Shown piece after piece: positions 1 through 6,200 of a stretch of DNA of 6,233 nucleotides (positions are counted from its first letter, which is position 1; every line of letters starts with the position of its first letter). The notes under the pieces are model-generated. The model saw nothing but the letters and a program-made list of their open reading frames with translations. It did not search any database and was not told where the DNA came from. The translations under genes were made by a program, and so were the position numbers. Source of the DNA: an uncultured Pseudoflavonifractor sp. (lineage in GTDB: Bacteria; Bacillota; Clostridia; Oscillospirales; Oscillospiraceae); assembly GCA_947565875.1 (NCBI GenBank), contig CANOHR010000068.1, forward strand, positions 1-6,233, given 5' to 3'.

Positions 1-582
1 CCCACAATAATTGCAGGAACCATTGTTACTTGCCAAGCAATGAATCAGTCTCCCTCCTCTCAATTCCTCCCAGGTCATGGCTCCCGCACTATCCCAGGTC
101 ATAGACAAGGCTTTTATATCGTCCCAGGTTTTCAGGGTGGACTCATACCCCACCCCCAGGTGTGCCGGTATGATCTCCGCAATGGCCGCCTTCAGGTCGG
201 CCAAGTTGGGAGGCAGACCTATGGCCCCCACAAAATGGATCTTGATCCGGTACTCCTCCGGGATCTCGGTCACCTCCACCTCCCCATTCGAGAAGCTGGC
301 GGCCACATTTTGGATGGCCGTCACGGTGGTGGTGCCCTGCCCCCGAAGCTTGGCAATGATCCGGCTCCGGCGGAAGGCCAGAGGACGCTCCACCTCCACC
401 GGGAGCCCCAGGGCCTCCTCCCAGATGCTGAGCCCCCACGTGGCCGTCTCCACGTCCAGCTGGGCCGCACAGCTGGATACAGCATTCCAAAGGTCGTCCA
501 CCATCACCTGAAGCCCATCCTGAATGGCCTGCACCTCTGGACTTTCCCGCAATGCCGGGCGCAAATAGTCCAGCAGCTTCAT
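1..582 (-). CDS. DUF2313 tail protein, Mu gp48/YmfQ-like (XkdU-like), open at the left edge
   Basis: The reading frame starts at the ATG at 582 (MKLLDYLRP) and has no stop through position 1, giving at least 194 residues. Family members are about 190-200 residues long, so only the last few codons are probably missing. The protein resembles DUF2313 (Mu gp48, XkdU), which sits in the baseplate next to the gp47-like wedge and may connect to tail fibres, as P2 gpI does. Supporting segments are DGLQVMVDDLWNAVSS (23-38), WGLSIWEEALGLPVE (50-64), a RRSRIIAKLRGQGTTT stretch (71-86) and the PPNLADLKAAIAEIIPAHLG segment near 125-145. The end carries a Thr-Trp repeat (W153, W163, W171), then H181, C182, C190 and C193. 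The start overlaps the wedge stop as ATGA; the upstream GGTGA (590-594) is weak, so coupling probably drives translation. Confidence 0.85.
   Translation of the reverse strand, partial: MKLLDYLRPALRESPEVQAIQDGLQVMVDDLWNAVSSCAAQLDVETATWGLSIWEEALGLPVEVERPLAFRRSRIIAKLRGQGTTTVTAIQNVAASFSNGEVEVTEIPEEYRIKIHFVGAIGLPPNLADLKAAIAEIIPAHLGVGYESTLKTWDDIKALSMTWDSAGAMTWEELRGGRLIHCLASNNGSCNYCG
68..129 (-). repeat. Short repeats encoding a Thr-Trp motif in the XkdU-like protein
   Basis: The 11 bases tcccaggtcat occur at 68-78 and 92-102, and the shorter tcccaggt at 122-129 (plus strand). They encode K/M-T-W-D/E, placing tryptophans at residues 153, 163 and 171. The two spacings are 30 and 24 bases, both in frame. 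Confidence 0.75.
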
Positions 583-1625
583 CCGATGGTCACCGCCCCC
601 GCCACCGGCACCTTGTCCGCCGGGATGGCCACATTGCTTGTCCCACCGTTGACGGTCAGGGCCGCATAATCGGTGACGCCGCCAATGTCCAGCAGAAGGA
701 AGGCGATCCGGTTAAACAGCACCGTGTAGCTGTCAAAGGCCACGCTCTGCAGATAGTCATCCAGCTTGGCCGCAAAGCGCGTCTTTATGTCCGCAAGAGA
801 GACCGAGCCATCCAGCGTCAGCGTTGCAGATACGTTGATCGGCACCCCTCCGGCGCTCTCTACCGTCACCGTGGCTCCAATGGGCCGTAGCTCCTCAATA
901 TGACTGTGGGCTGCGGCAACCACGCTCTCATCCACCGGCCGGCGCTCCGGTCCCGCCAGCAGCACCTTCACCGTCCCCGGTCCGTTCCAGAGAGGGAATA
1001 CCTTGGCGGCTCCCACCCCGTTCACCTCCAGGGCCCACTTCTCGTAGTCGTACACGTTTCCCGAGGTGGAGGGCTTCCGCCAGTAGTCGTAAAGCCGCCC
1101 CACCAGGTCCCGGTCCGTTTCCGGATCGGTCCCGCCGGTGGCCGCTCCGGAGGTCCAGCTCTCCAGTCCCGTCAGGGTCGTGACCATCTGGGTAATGGCC
1201 CCCTCCGGTACATTGTAGGCGTCTCCCACCGCCACGGCGGTCAGTAACCCCTCCCCTGCTCCATCCACATTCAGCGTCACCGGCTCTTGCAGGGCAAACT
1301 CCAGCCCGTCCTCCGTCAGAAATACGGTCCCGGCAGCCACAGTCATATTGGCCCGGCCTGTCAGCCGGATCGCAGCCGCCGCCCTGGTGCCCTCCTTGCG
1401 GTAGATCCCGTACCGGGAAGCCGCCACGTCGATAAAGCCTCCGCTGTCCTCATCCACGTAAAAGGCGGGGATCATGGCCTTGATTGCCTCATAGATCATA
1501 GACGCCTCCACCGCCATAGGCCCCGCCATCTCGGCGGCAAAACTGCCCTCCCGGGTCTGTACCCGGTCCTCCATGGCCGACAACACCTCAGAGCGGATAT
1601 TCTCCGGCGTTCGATCCTCAAACAT
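579..1625 (-). CDS. Baseplate J-like wedge protein (XkdT-like, Mu gp47 / P2 gpJ family)
   Basis: This 348-residue protein belongs to the baseplate J family, whose members (P2 gpJ, Mu gp47, T4 gp6) dimerise to form the baseplate wedges that open the baseplate ring on contact with the host. The N-terminus fits the Firmicutes XkdT pattern: MFEDRTPENI, then TREGSFAAEMAGPMAVE (24-40) and FYVDEDSGGFIDVAASRYG (55-73). The core beta region follows at about 84-165. The strongest family segment is GGTDPETDRDLVGRLYDYW (164-182), followed by SGNVYDYEKWALEVNGVGAAKVFPLWNGPGTVKVLL (188-223). The C-terminal third, with beta strands and a DYAALTVNG segment (319-327), matches the family end. The length is typical (PBSX XkdT is about 350). 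The stop overlaps the next ATG as ATGA. Confidence 0.93.
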   Translation of the reverse strand: MFEDRTPENIRSEVLSAMEDRVQTREGSFAAEMAGPMAVEASMIYEAIKAMIPAFYVDEDSGGFIDVAASRYGIYRKEGTRAAAAIRLTGRANMTVAAGTVFLTEDGLEFALQEPVTLNVDGAGEGLLTAVAVGDAYNVPEGAITQMVTTLTGLESWTSGAATGGTDPETDRDLVGRLYDYWRKPSTSGNVYDYEKWALEVNGVGAAKVFPLWNGPGTVKVLLAGPERRPVDESVVAAAHSHIEELRPIGATVTVESAGGVPINVSATLTLDGSVSLADIKTRFAAKLDDYLQSVAFDSYTVLFNRIAFLLLDIGGVTDYAALTVNGGTSNVAIPADKVPVAGAVTIG

Positions 1626-2049
1626 GGACGCTCACCTCCCTGTCTCCATATATCGTCCTTACCGTGCCCGTCACCGTCAGCACGTCCCCCTCCAGCTCCG
1701 CCGTGATTCCCTCCACTCCGGTGATGTAAGGGTTTGGCTCCAGCGCCTCCCGAAAATACCGGGCCGCCTCGGCGCGCTTCAGGTCCCCGGTAAAGGTCTG
1801 CCCCATGAGCCGCTCCATCTCATTTCCATAGGAGCGGGAATGGTGCCGGTAGCGAAACCGCTCCGTCTTCAGGGCGTTCCATACCCACACCATCACCGCC
1901 TCCAGCCCAGTCACGACCACCGGCTCCCCCCGCTGGAAAAGGGGCTTGTCCCCCTCAAAGTCCCAGGCTACCTCCCTGGCAAGAGGAAGCCCGGTGTCCA
2001 AATTGGACACCGTTGTCTCTCCAGTCACGGGAAATAAGCTCTCGCTCAT
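1618..2049 (-). CDS. DUF2634 baseplate protein, gp25/gpW-like sheath initiator (XkdS-like)
   Basis: This 143-residue protein matches the DUF2634 (XkdS) family, the Firmicutes version of the T4 gp25 / P2 gpW lysozyme-like fold proteins. In contractile tails these sit at the base of the sheath, link it to the wedge proteins and start sheath polymerisation; they have no enzyme activity. Key segments are WDFEGDKPLF (28-37), GLEAVMVWVWNALKTERFRYRHHSRSYG (about 47-74, with the family's T-E-R and S-x-x-YG pattern) and a C-terminal pair of beta strands (AELEGDVLTVTGTVRTIYG). The ATG at 2049 overlaps the DUF2577 stop as ATGA. The stop overlaps the start of the wedge gene by eight bases. Confidence 0.87.
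   Translation of the reverse strand: MSESLFPVTGETTVSNLDTGLPLAREVAWDFEGDKPLFQRGEPVVVTGLEAVMVWVWNALKTERFRYRHHSRSYGNEMERLMGQTFTGDLKRAEAARYFREALEPNPYITGVEGITAELEGDVLTVTGTVRTIYGDREVSVHV
1632..1639 (-). promoter_or_regulatory. Ribosome binding site of the baseplate J-like gene
   Basis: A full GGAGGTGA lies on the minus strand six bases before the ATG at 1625, inside the end of the gp25-like gene. It is one of the best Shine-Dalgarno matches in the window and fixes this start despite the eight-base gene overlap. Confidence 0.82.
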
Positions 2050-2297
2050 AGGCTCACCACCTTTGTCAGGATCACATAGCGCTGGTGGTCCTCGATGGGC
2101 CACAGGACCACCTGGTCGCCGGGCTCCAGCTCCAGTGGGTCGATGCTGTGGCTGGCCAGCAGGCTGTCCCGGTCCTGGGCGTTTCCCTCCGCCAGCACCC
2201 GGAGGGGCCGCCTGGACAGGACCTTCCCCATGACCAGGGCCTCGCCGCCCTTTCTCCCGCTCAAGGCCCTGGCCAACGCCTCCATCGCCTCGCTCAT
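2046..2297 (-). CDS. DUF2577 family small tail protein (XkdR-like)
   Basis: This 83-residue protein sits between the hub and gp25-like genes, where PBSX has xkdR. The sequence fits DUF2577: a helical start (MSEAMEALARALSG), then VMGKVLSRRPLRVLAEG, a central SIDPLELEPGDQVVLWPIEDHQRYVILTKV-type segment that reads as alternating beta strands, and a C-terminal strand. The pattern suggests a small OB-like beta barrel. By position it may play the spike or hub-cap role taken by P2 gpV or Mu gp45, but no long beta-helix or PAAR motif is present, so that role is inferred. The start overlaps the hub stop as ATGA, with AAGGGAG (2306-2312) eight bases upstream. It overlaps the next gene in the same way. 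Confidence 0.8.
   Translation of the reverse strand: MSEAMEALARALSGRKGGEALVMGKVLSRRPLRVLAEGNAQDRDSLLASHSIDPLELEPGDQVVLWPIEDHQRYVILTKVVSL
2054..2064 (-). promoter_or_regulatory. Ribosome binding site of the gp25-like gene
   Basis: The minus strand reads AAAGGTGGTGA four bases before the ATG at 2049 and lies within the last codons of the DUF2577 gene. It supports this ATG, not the in-frame ATG at 2103, which would overlap the previous gene by more than 50 bases and add 18 residues of unrelated composition. Confidence 0.7.
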
Positions 2298-3289
2298 TTA
2301 CCCAGCTCCCTTCCCGCGCTCACCTTGTCCATGATCTTTTTCAGATTCAGCCCCAGCTTTGTCCTGTGTACGCCGCCCTTCCAGGTCTGGGTATCGCTGT
2401 CGATCCAATAGAGGCCGTAGAGCCCCGTCACCGGCTCCCGGACGATCACGTTCCCGCCGGCCATCAGCTTGTGGTTGCCCAGAGCCTCTACCGTGATAGT
2501 CCTCCGGATATCGTTGTCCTCCAGAATAGCCGCCGCCTCGGCGTCCACGTCCTTGTCCTTGGCCGTCTTCAGATACCTCTGCATGACTCCACACAGGGCG
2601 ATGGCGTCCTCATTCTTCCGCAGCCGGATCAGCGCCCCGTTGGCGTCGTAGATGGCCACCTGACTTACCAGCTGCTCCCCGCTTTCCCGCACCGTGGCCG
2701 TCAGCAGGTTGGACCCGGGTGCCACCACCGCCGTCGCCCCTTGCCGCTCCCGGACGATCACATCCAGTTCCGAGCCCCGGAACCGGATCATATACCGCTC
2801 CCCTGTCCGCTCCGCCGCCAGGGTGTAGGCCGTCTGGATGATCTGATAGAGAGATACGCCGGGAAAATTGCGCCGAATGGGCACGCCGGTCTCCGCCAAC
2901 GTACCCACCGGTATCCCAAAATCCCGGCAAACCTGTCTTGTAATATCCTCCGGCGTCTTGCCGGTAAAGCGGTAAGCCGCCTCGTTTCGCTTGAGGTAGA
3001 TCCCCCGGTCAAAGCAGCCCACGTCCACCGTTTCACCGCCGCTGTCCCGGTCAAGGGTAAATATGTACCCGTCAAATTGCAGGTCCGCCCCCACAAAAAA
3101 CTGCACATGATCCCCAATGGCCGCCGGTACCGCAGGCTGGCGCTTGTCATACCGGGGCGATAAAAGGGCAAAGTCCAACGTCCTGGCCACGCTGTTGTAG
3201 CTGCCGGCGTTGGTAATGGAGCCGCACATATCCGTGGCGTCATAGACTGTATTCCCGTGCCGGATCAGCAGCTTGATCGTTTCTTCCAT
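2294..3289 (-). CDS. Baseplate hub protein, XkdQ/YqbQ family (gpD/gp27-like)
   Basis: This 331-residue protein matches the XkdQ/YqbQ family of PBSX-type tails, functionally comparable with P2 gpD and T4 gp27, which form the central hub under the tail tube. The N-terminal segment fits the family: a TNAGSYNSVARTLDF stretch (26-40) is followed by GDHVQFFVGADLQFDGYIF (59-77), a typical tube-like beta domain. The middle carries a KTPEDITRQVCRDFGIPVG helix segment (111-129), as in other hub proteins. The C-terminal segment GLYGLYWIDSDTQTWKGG...KLGLNL (289-315) is a strong family mark. The length is close to that of B. subtilis XkdQ. The ATG at 3289 was chosen because of the AGGTGA site. Its stop overlaps the next start as ATGA, which implies coupled translation with the DUF2577 gene. 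Confidence 0.88.
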   Translation of the reverse strand: MEETIKLLIRHGNTVYDATDMCGSITNAGSYNSVARTLDFALLSPRYDKRQPAVPAAIGDHVQFFVGADLQFDGYIFTLDRDSGGETVDVGCFDRGIYLKRNEAAYRFTGKTPEDITRQVCRDFGIPVGTLAETGVPIRRNFPGVSLYQIIQTAYTLAAERTGERYMIRFRGSELDVIVRERQGATAVVAPGSNLLTATVRESGEQLVSQVAIYDANGALIRLRKNEDAIALCGVMQRYLKTAKDKDVDAEAAAILEDNDIRRTITVEALGNHKLMAGGNVIVREPVTGLYGLYWIDSDTQTWKGGVHRTKLGLNLKKIMDKVSAGRELGK

Positions 3290-3294
3290 ATCCG

Positions 3295-3300
3295 TCACCT
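3295..3300 (-). promoter_or_regulatory. Ribosome binding site of the hub gene, overlapping the LysM stop codon
   Basis: The minus strand reads AGGTGA five bases before the ATG at 3289. The TGA of this motif is the stop codon of the LysM gene. The site decides the hub start: a longer in-frame reading from 3355 would add 22 residues that only overlap the LysM gene and do not look like the family's N-terminus. Confidence 0.75.
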
Positions 3301-4125
3301 GAAGTAGTCCATAACGCTTACGATCCGGTCCGTGGGAATGATTTTCGACGTCCACGCTTCCTTTGCGTCCTCCTTAGCCAGCTGCACCTTCCACGCGCCC
3401 CGGTTATTCCCGGTGGCCACCCAGTCCGTCTTGACCTTTTTGACCACCTGCGCGGCGCGGGATGGACTCCCCGCCGCCGGCAGGGCCTCCACATCGGGCA
3501 GCTGAAGCACCTGCCCCACCCGGATCAAATTGGGGTTGGCGATCCCGTTGGCCGCCGCCAGCTTGCCGTACAGGCCGGCGTCCCCATAGATCCACTTGGC
3601 AATGGCGGAGAGAGTATCCCCCCGCTGCACCACATAGGTGGCAGCGTGAGTCGGCTCCGTCTCCACCGCTCGGGCGGCGTTGCCTGTGCCCTCCAGCTCG
3701 GTCTCCGGGGCCGCCAGGAGCCGGTATCCCCGCATGGGGATGGTCACATAGAGATCCCTTGTGCCGTCCCGCTCCCCGTATGTAATGGGATCCAGCAGCA
3801 CCAGGGCGTTTACCGGCGTATCCGAGACGATGAACCGGACCGGATCCCCGGCGTCGCTCCACTTCTCCAAGGTCTCCAGGGGCACAAAGGGATCCGTGGG
3901 CGCCGATCTCTGGGCAAAGGCATACGCCCTCGCCGGGAAAAAGCACTCTATGGTCTCATCCATCAAAATGGGCTCCCCCGGCAGATTGACCGTCCCCGTG
4001 CCGTGCATATCCACCTGCACGGCCCTCCGTCCATGGGAGATCTGATACCCCGCCGGCGTCACCGGCAGGAGAAAGACCTCTTCCGTCCGCGTATTTTTGA
4101 AGATAAACCGTCTCGCCTGCTCCAT
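3295..4125 (-). CDS. LysM-domain baseplate/tail protein (XkdP-like)
   Basis: This 276-residue protein corresponds in position and architecture to XkdP/YqbP and related contractile-tail hub proteins. The first 140 residues resemble the N-terminal domain of this family, including PVTPAGYQISHG (21-32), an NLPGEPI segment (47-53) and the CFFPARAY motif (61-68). A Thr/Ala/Glu-rich linker follows. A complete LysM domain spans about 163-210, from YVVQRGDTLSAIAKWIYG through NPNLIRVGQVLQLP. A basic tail of about 65 residues ends the protein. LysM binds N-acetylglucosamine polymers; in tails it is usually taken to help in tube or hub assembly, or contact peptidoglycan. No catalytic domain is visible, so I do not call it a lysin. 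The start follows a perfect AGGAGG. The stop codon lies five bases before the hub gene, and its TGA is part of that gene's ribosome binding site. Confidence 0.88.
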   Translation of the reverse strand: MEQARRFIFKNTRTEEVFLLPVTPAGYQISHGRRAVQVDMHGTGTVNLPGEPILMDETIECFFPARAYAFAQRSAPTDPFVPLETLEKWSDAGDPVRFIVSDTPVNALVLLDPITYGERDGTRDLYVTIPMRGYRLLAAPETELEGTGNAARAVETEPTHAATYVVQRGDTLSAIAKWIYGDAGLYGKLAAANGIANPNLIRVGQVLQLPDVEALPAAGSPSRAAQVVKKVKTDWVATGNNRGAWKVQLAKEDAKEAWTSKIIPTDRIVSVMDYFR

Positions 4126-4130
4126 AGGCT

Positions 4131-4136
4131 CCTCCT
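4131..4136 (-). promoter_or_regulatory. Ribosome binding site of the LysM gene
   Basis: A perfect AGGAGG lies on the minus strand five bases before the ATG at 4125. It fills much of the 20-base gap after the tape measure stop and is the strongest site in the window, so the LysM gene is likely to be translated independently rather than by coupling. Confidence 0.85.
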
Positions 4137-4145
4137 GTTCCGGCC

Positions 4146-6200
4146 CTATTGATCCGGCCTTGCCAGCATAAGCTCCCGGGTCAGCTTCCGGGCGAAGAGT
4201 TCCGCCGCCTCCTCCGGGTCGGATACCGACGCGCCGAAGGTGACAGAGCCGATCTCCACGTGGACCCCTCCACCGCCCCGGTCCAACCCTCTCGCCTGGG
4301 AGGCCGTCAGCACCCGCTCCCCCTCATGGAGGAGGGCGGGGAAGTTGTCGTAAGGCACCCGCTCCAGACCGTAGGCATAGCCGCCTGTCAGGTAAGAGGA
4401 CCCCGGAACTCTCCCCGGCCCGGTAACAGACGGGGCTGAACCGCCGGTAAGGTAAGTAGACCCAGGCTCATATTCAAAGACTGCATGCGGGTCCGTTATA
4501 TAGCTTTGCACCTTATTCCAGTAAAGCCCGTCCATTATCCCTTTGGAGAACTCCTGTCCCAGTTCATACCCGGCGTCCCAGTATTCATCCTTGACTGCCG
4601 TATCCGCCCGGACGTCCCGGATCAGATCCATCTCCGATTCCTTCAGCAGCTGCGCCCCTTCACTGGCGTTGTACTCGTTCTGGGCCTTGATCTTGGCCTC
4701 CATCAGGAGTCTTCCCGCCTTCGCGTATCCCTCATCCGTCCCGGCGGCCATGGCCTCCTTGTATGCGTCCGACTCCAGGACCTCCTTCTGAGCTTCCCGG
4801 ATCAGCCGTTCCTTCTCGTTTTCCAGAGAGGCATACCAGGCACCGATGGCCCTGTTGGCTTCCTCCATCTGCTCCCCGCTCTCCCCGGAGAGGAAAGAGA
4901 TCTGATCCGATAACCCCTTCTTCCTGGCCCCATTGTAGCCCTCTCCATAGGCGTTCTGCTGCTCCTGGCTCATGCCCTCCAACGTAGAGGTCAGTCCCGA
5001 AAAAGTCTTAGACTGCTCCAGCATGGAGCCGGAGAATTTCTCCGTCAGCGCTTGAAGGATGATCTCCACCGCCTCGGTACCGGCGATCTTCCCCTTGGAG
5101 ATCCGGTCGTAGATCTCCCCCTGGTCCACCTGGTAGTAGTCCGCCAGCATACCCACCGCCCCGATCCCCCGGTCGTTGAGGATGTTCAGGTACTCCAGGG
5201 TGGTCTTATTGCTGGACTTCATCCGGCCCAGGGCGGTAGCCACCATGGACATGTCGCTGGTCCCCATGCCCAGCGCCGCCCCCGTATCCCCGATGGTCTG
5301 AAGTACGGGAAGAATGCCGTTCGCCCCATAGCCGTAGGTGGCCAGCGTCTTGCTCATAGCGGTCAGGTCATCGTAGAGAAAGGGGGTGGTGTTGGCCATG
5401 CCCACCAGGTCGCTCAAATACCCCTTGGCCGTTTTCTCATCGCCAAACAGGGTGGAAAAGGAAATCTGGTCCTTCTCCCTTTGGGCCGCAATGCTGGAAC
5501 CGGAGGAAATATCGCTCTCCCGCTGGGAGTATTGGTCCTCTACAGCGGTCTGCACATAGGATTGAAAGGCGTCATCACGAGCCTGAAATATCTGGGCAGC
5601 CCCGGAAACAAGCCCAGAAACCCCTCCCACTGCGGCACCCACTGCGGCACCTGGAAGACCAAGGATAGACCCTGCCGCCATACCCATTCCTGCCCCGGTG
5701 ATGGCCCCGGACAGGATCCCGGACGCCAGCCGGGCGGTAGGCTCTCCGATTGCGCTGCTCAGCAGAGTATTTCCCATCTGCCCCATCGCATCGCCCCACA
5801 TTTTTCCCATCCCGCTTTTCATAATTGCACTTCCGAAGCCCTGATTGTCCAGCTTCCGGGCGGTGCCCCCCACAGAGTCCAGTCCCTTCTCGACCTGCTT
5901 GGCCTCCTTGTTCAAATCCCGAAGCTGTTTTTGCAGGGCGTCAAAGTTGGCCTGTTTTCCCTGTGCTGTCATGCGGTCCGCAGCGTCTCCCGTGGCCTGA
6001 AACTGCTTTTCCGCGTCCTTCAGTTCCTTTTTTGCCTTCTCCAGATCCATCCGCAGGTCGAACCGCTTTTTGCTCAAAGTGGTCAGCTTTTTCTCCATCT
6101 CCTCCGTGTCCTTGGAAAAGGCCTTTGTGGTGGACGCCATCTTTTTTACTGCGGGGGAGTATCGGTCCTCCGCCTTGACTACGATCGACGTTTCCGGCAT
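4146..6200 (-). CDS. Phage tail tape measure protein (XkdO role)
   Basis: This 684-residue protein probably fills the tail tube during assembly, sets tail length and takes part in DNA passage. Residues about 27-115 are rich in Lys, Glu and Ala with heptad-like spacing, suggesting a coiled coil. Residues about 155-205 form a Gly/Ala-rich hydrophobic stretch of the membrane-active kind common in tape measures. Residues about 245-407 resemble the conserved tape measure N-terminal domain, with a TPF motif near 273, IGDTGAALG and LNDRGIGAVG. A second charged helical region covers about 440-535. The C-terminal end has two PGS-x-YLTGG units, then a VPYDNFPALLHEGERVLTA segment that I recall from Firmicutes tape measures. 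The start is the ATG behind the AGAGGTGAG site. At 684 residues it is short for the family; at roughly 0.15 nm per residue this would imply a tail near 100 nm. Placement just before the LysM gene supports the call. Confidence 0.9.
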   Translation of the reverse strand: MPETSIVVKAEDRYSPAVKKMASTTKAFSKDTEEMEKKLTTLSKKRFDLRMDLEKAKKELKDAEKQFQATGDAADRMTAQGKQANFDALQKQLRDLNKEAKQVEKGLDSVGGTARKLDNQGFGSAIMKSGMGKMWGDAMGQMGNTLLSSAIGEPTARLASGILSGAITGAGMGMAAGSILGLPGAAVGAAVGGVSGLVSGAAQIFQARDDAFQSYVQTAVEDQYSQRESDISSGSSIAAQREKDQISFSTLFGDEKTAKGYLSDLVGMANTTPFLYDDLTAMSKTLATYGYGANGILPVLQTIGDTGAALGMGTSDMSMVATALGRMKSSNKTTLEYLNILNDRGIGAVGMLADYYQVDQGEIYDRISKGKIAGTEAVEIILQALTEKFSGSMLEQSKTFSGLTSTLEGMSQEQQNAYGEGYNGARKKGLSDQISFLSGESGEQMEEANRAIGAWYASLENEKERLIREAQKEVLESDAYKEAMAAGTDEGYAKAGRLLMEAKIKAQNEYNASEGAQLLKESEMDLIRDVRADTAVKDEYWDAGYELGQEFSKGIMDGLYWNKVQSYITDPHAVFEYEPGSTYLTGGSAPSVTGPGRVPGSSYLTGGYAYGLERVPYDNFPALLHEGERVLTASQARGLDRGGGGVHVEIGSVTFGASVSDPEEAAELFARKLTRELMLARPDQ
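4381..4466 (-). repeat. Imperfect direct repeat spaced 60 bp, encoding PGS-x-YLTGG
   Basis: Plus-strand bases 4381-4406 and 4441-4466 match at 21 of 26 positions and start exactly 60 bases apart. They encode PGSSYLTGG and PGSTYLTGG near the C-terminal end of the tape measure protein (about residues 579-607). The linker between them, rich in Ser, Pro, Thr and Gly, looks flexible. Conservation of the peptide over the bases suggests an old duplication. Confidence 0.75.
5626..5649 (-). repeat. Tandem 12-bp repeat, two copies, inside the tape measure gene
   Basis: The plus-strand unit cccactgcggca occurs twice in a row without mismatch and is followed by two more matching bases. It encodes the repeated GAAV-type residues of the Gly/Ala-rich hydrophobic segment (around residues 184-192). 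Twelve bases keep the frame, so copy number could change without breaking the gene. Confidence 0.85.

Noticed and set aside
143..490. A 115-codon minus-strand open frame within the XkdU-like gene
   Set aside because: It is in another frame of the same strand and gives a Gly/Arg-rich product of low complexity. The frame from 582 gives a clear DUF2313 protein over the same bases.
2366..3163. A 265-codon plus-strand open frame opposite the hub gene
   Set aside because: The composition (many Arg, Pro, His) and position mark it as an antisense shadow of the XkdQ-like gene.
3404..3946. A 180-codon minus-strand open frame within the LysM gene
   Set aside because: It overlaps the LysM gene in another frame; the product is Gly/Arg-rich and the LysM-encoding frame is far better supported.
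3295..4125. LysM gene as an endolysin
   Set aside because: There is one LysM domain but no amidase, glucosaminidase, NlpC/P60 or lysozyme-type catalytic domain; the N-terminal domain and gene order fit a structural tail protein.
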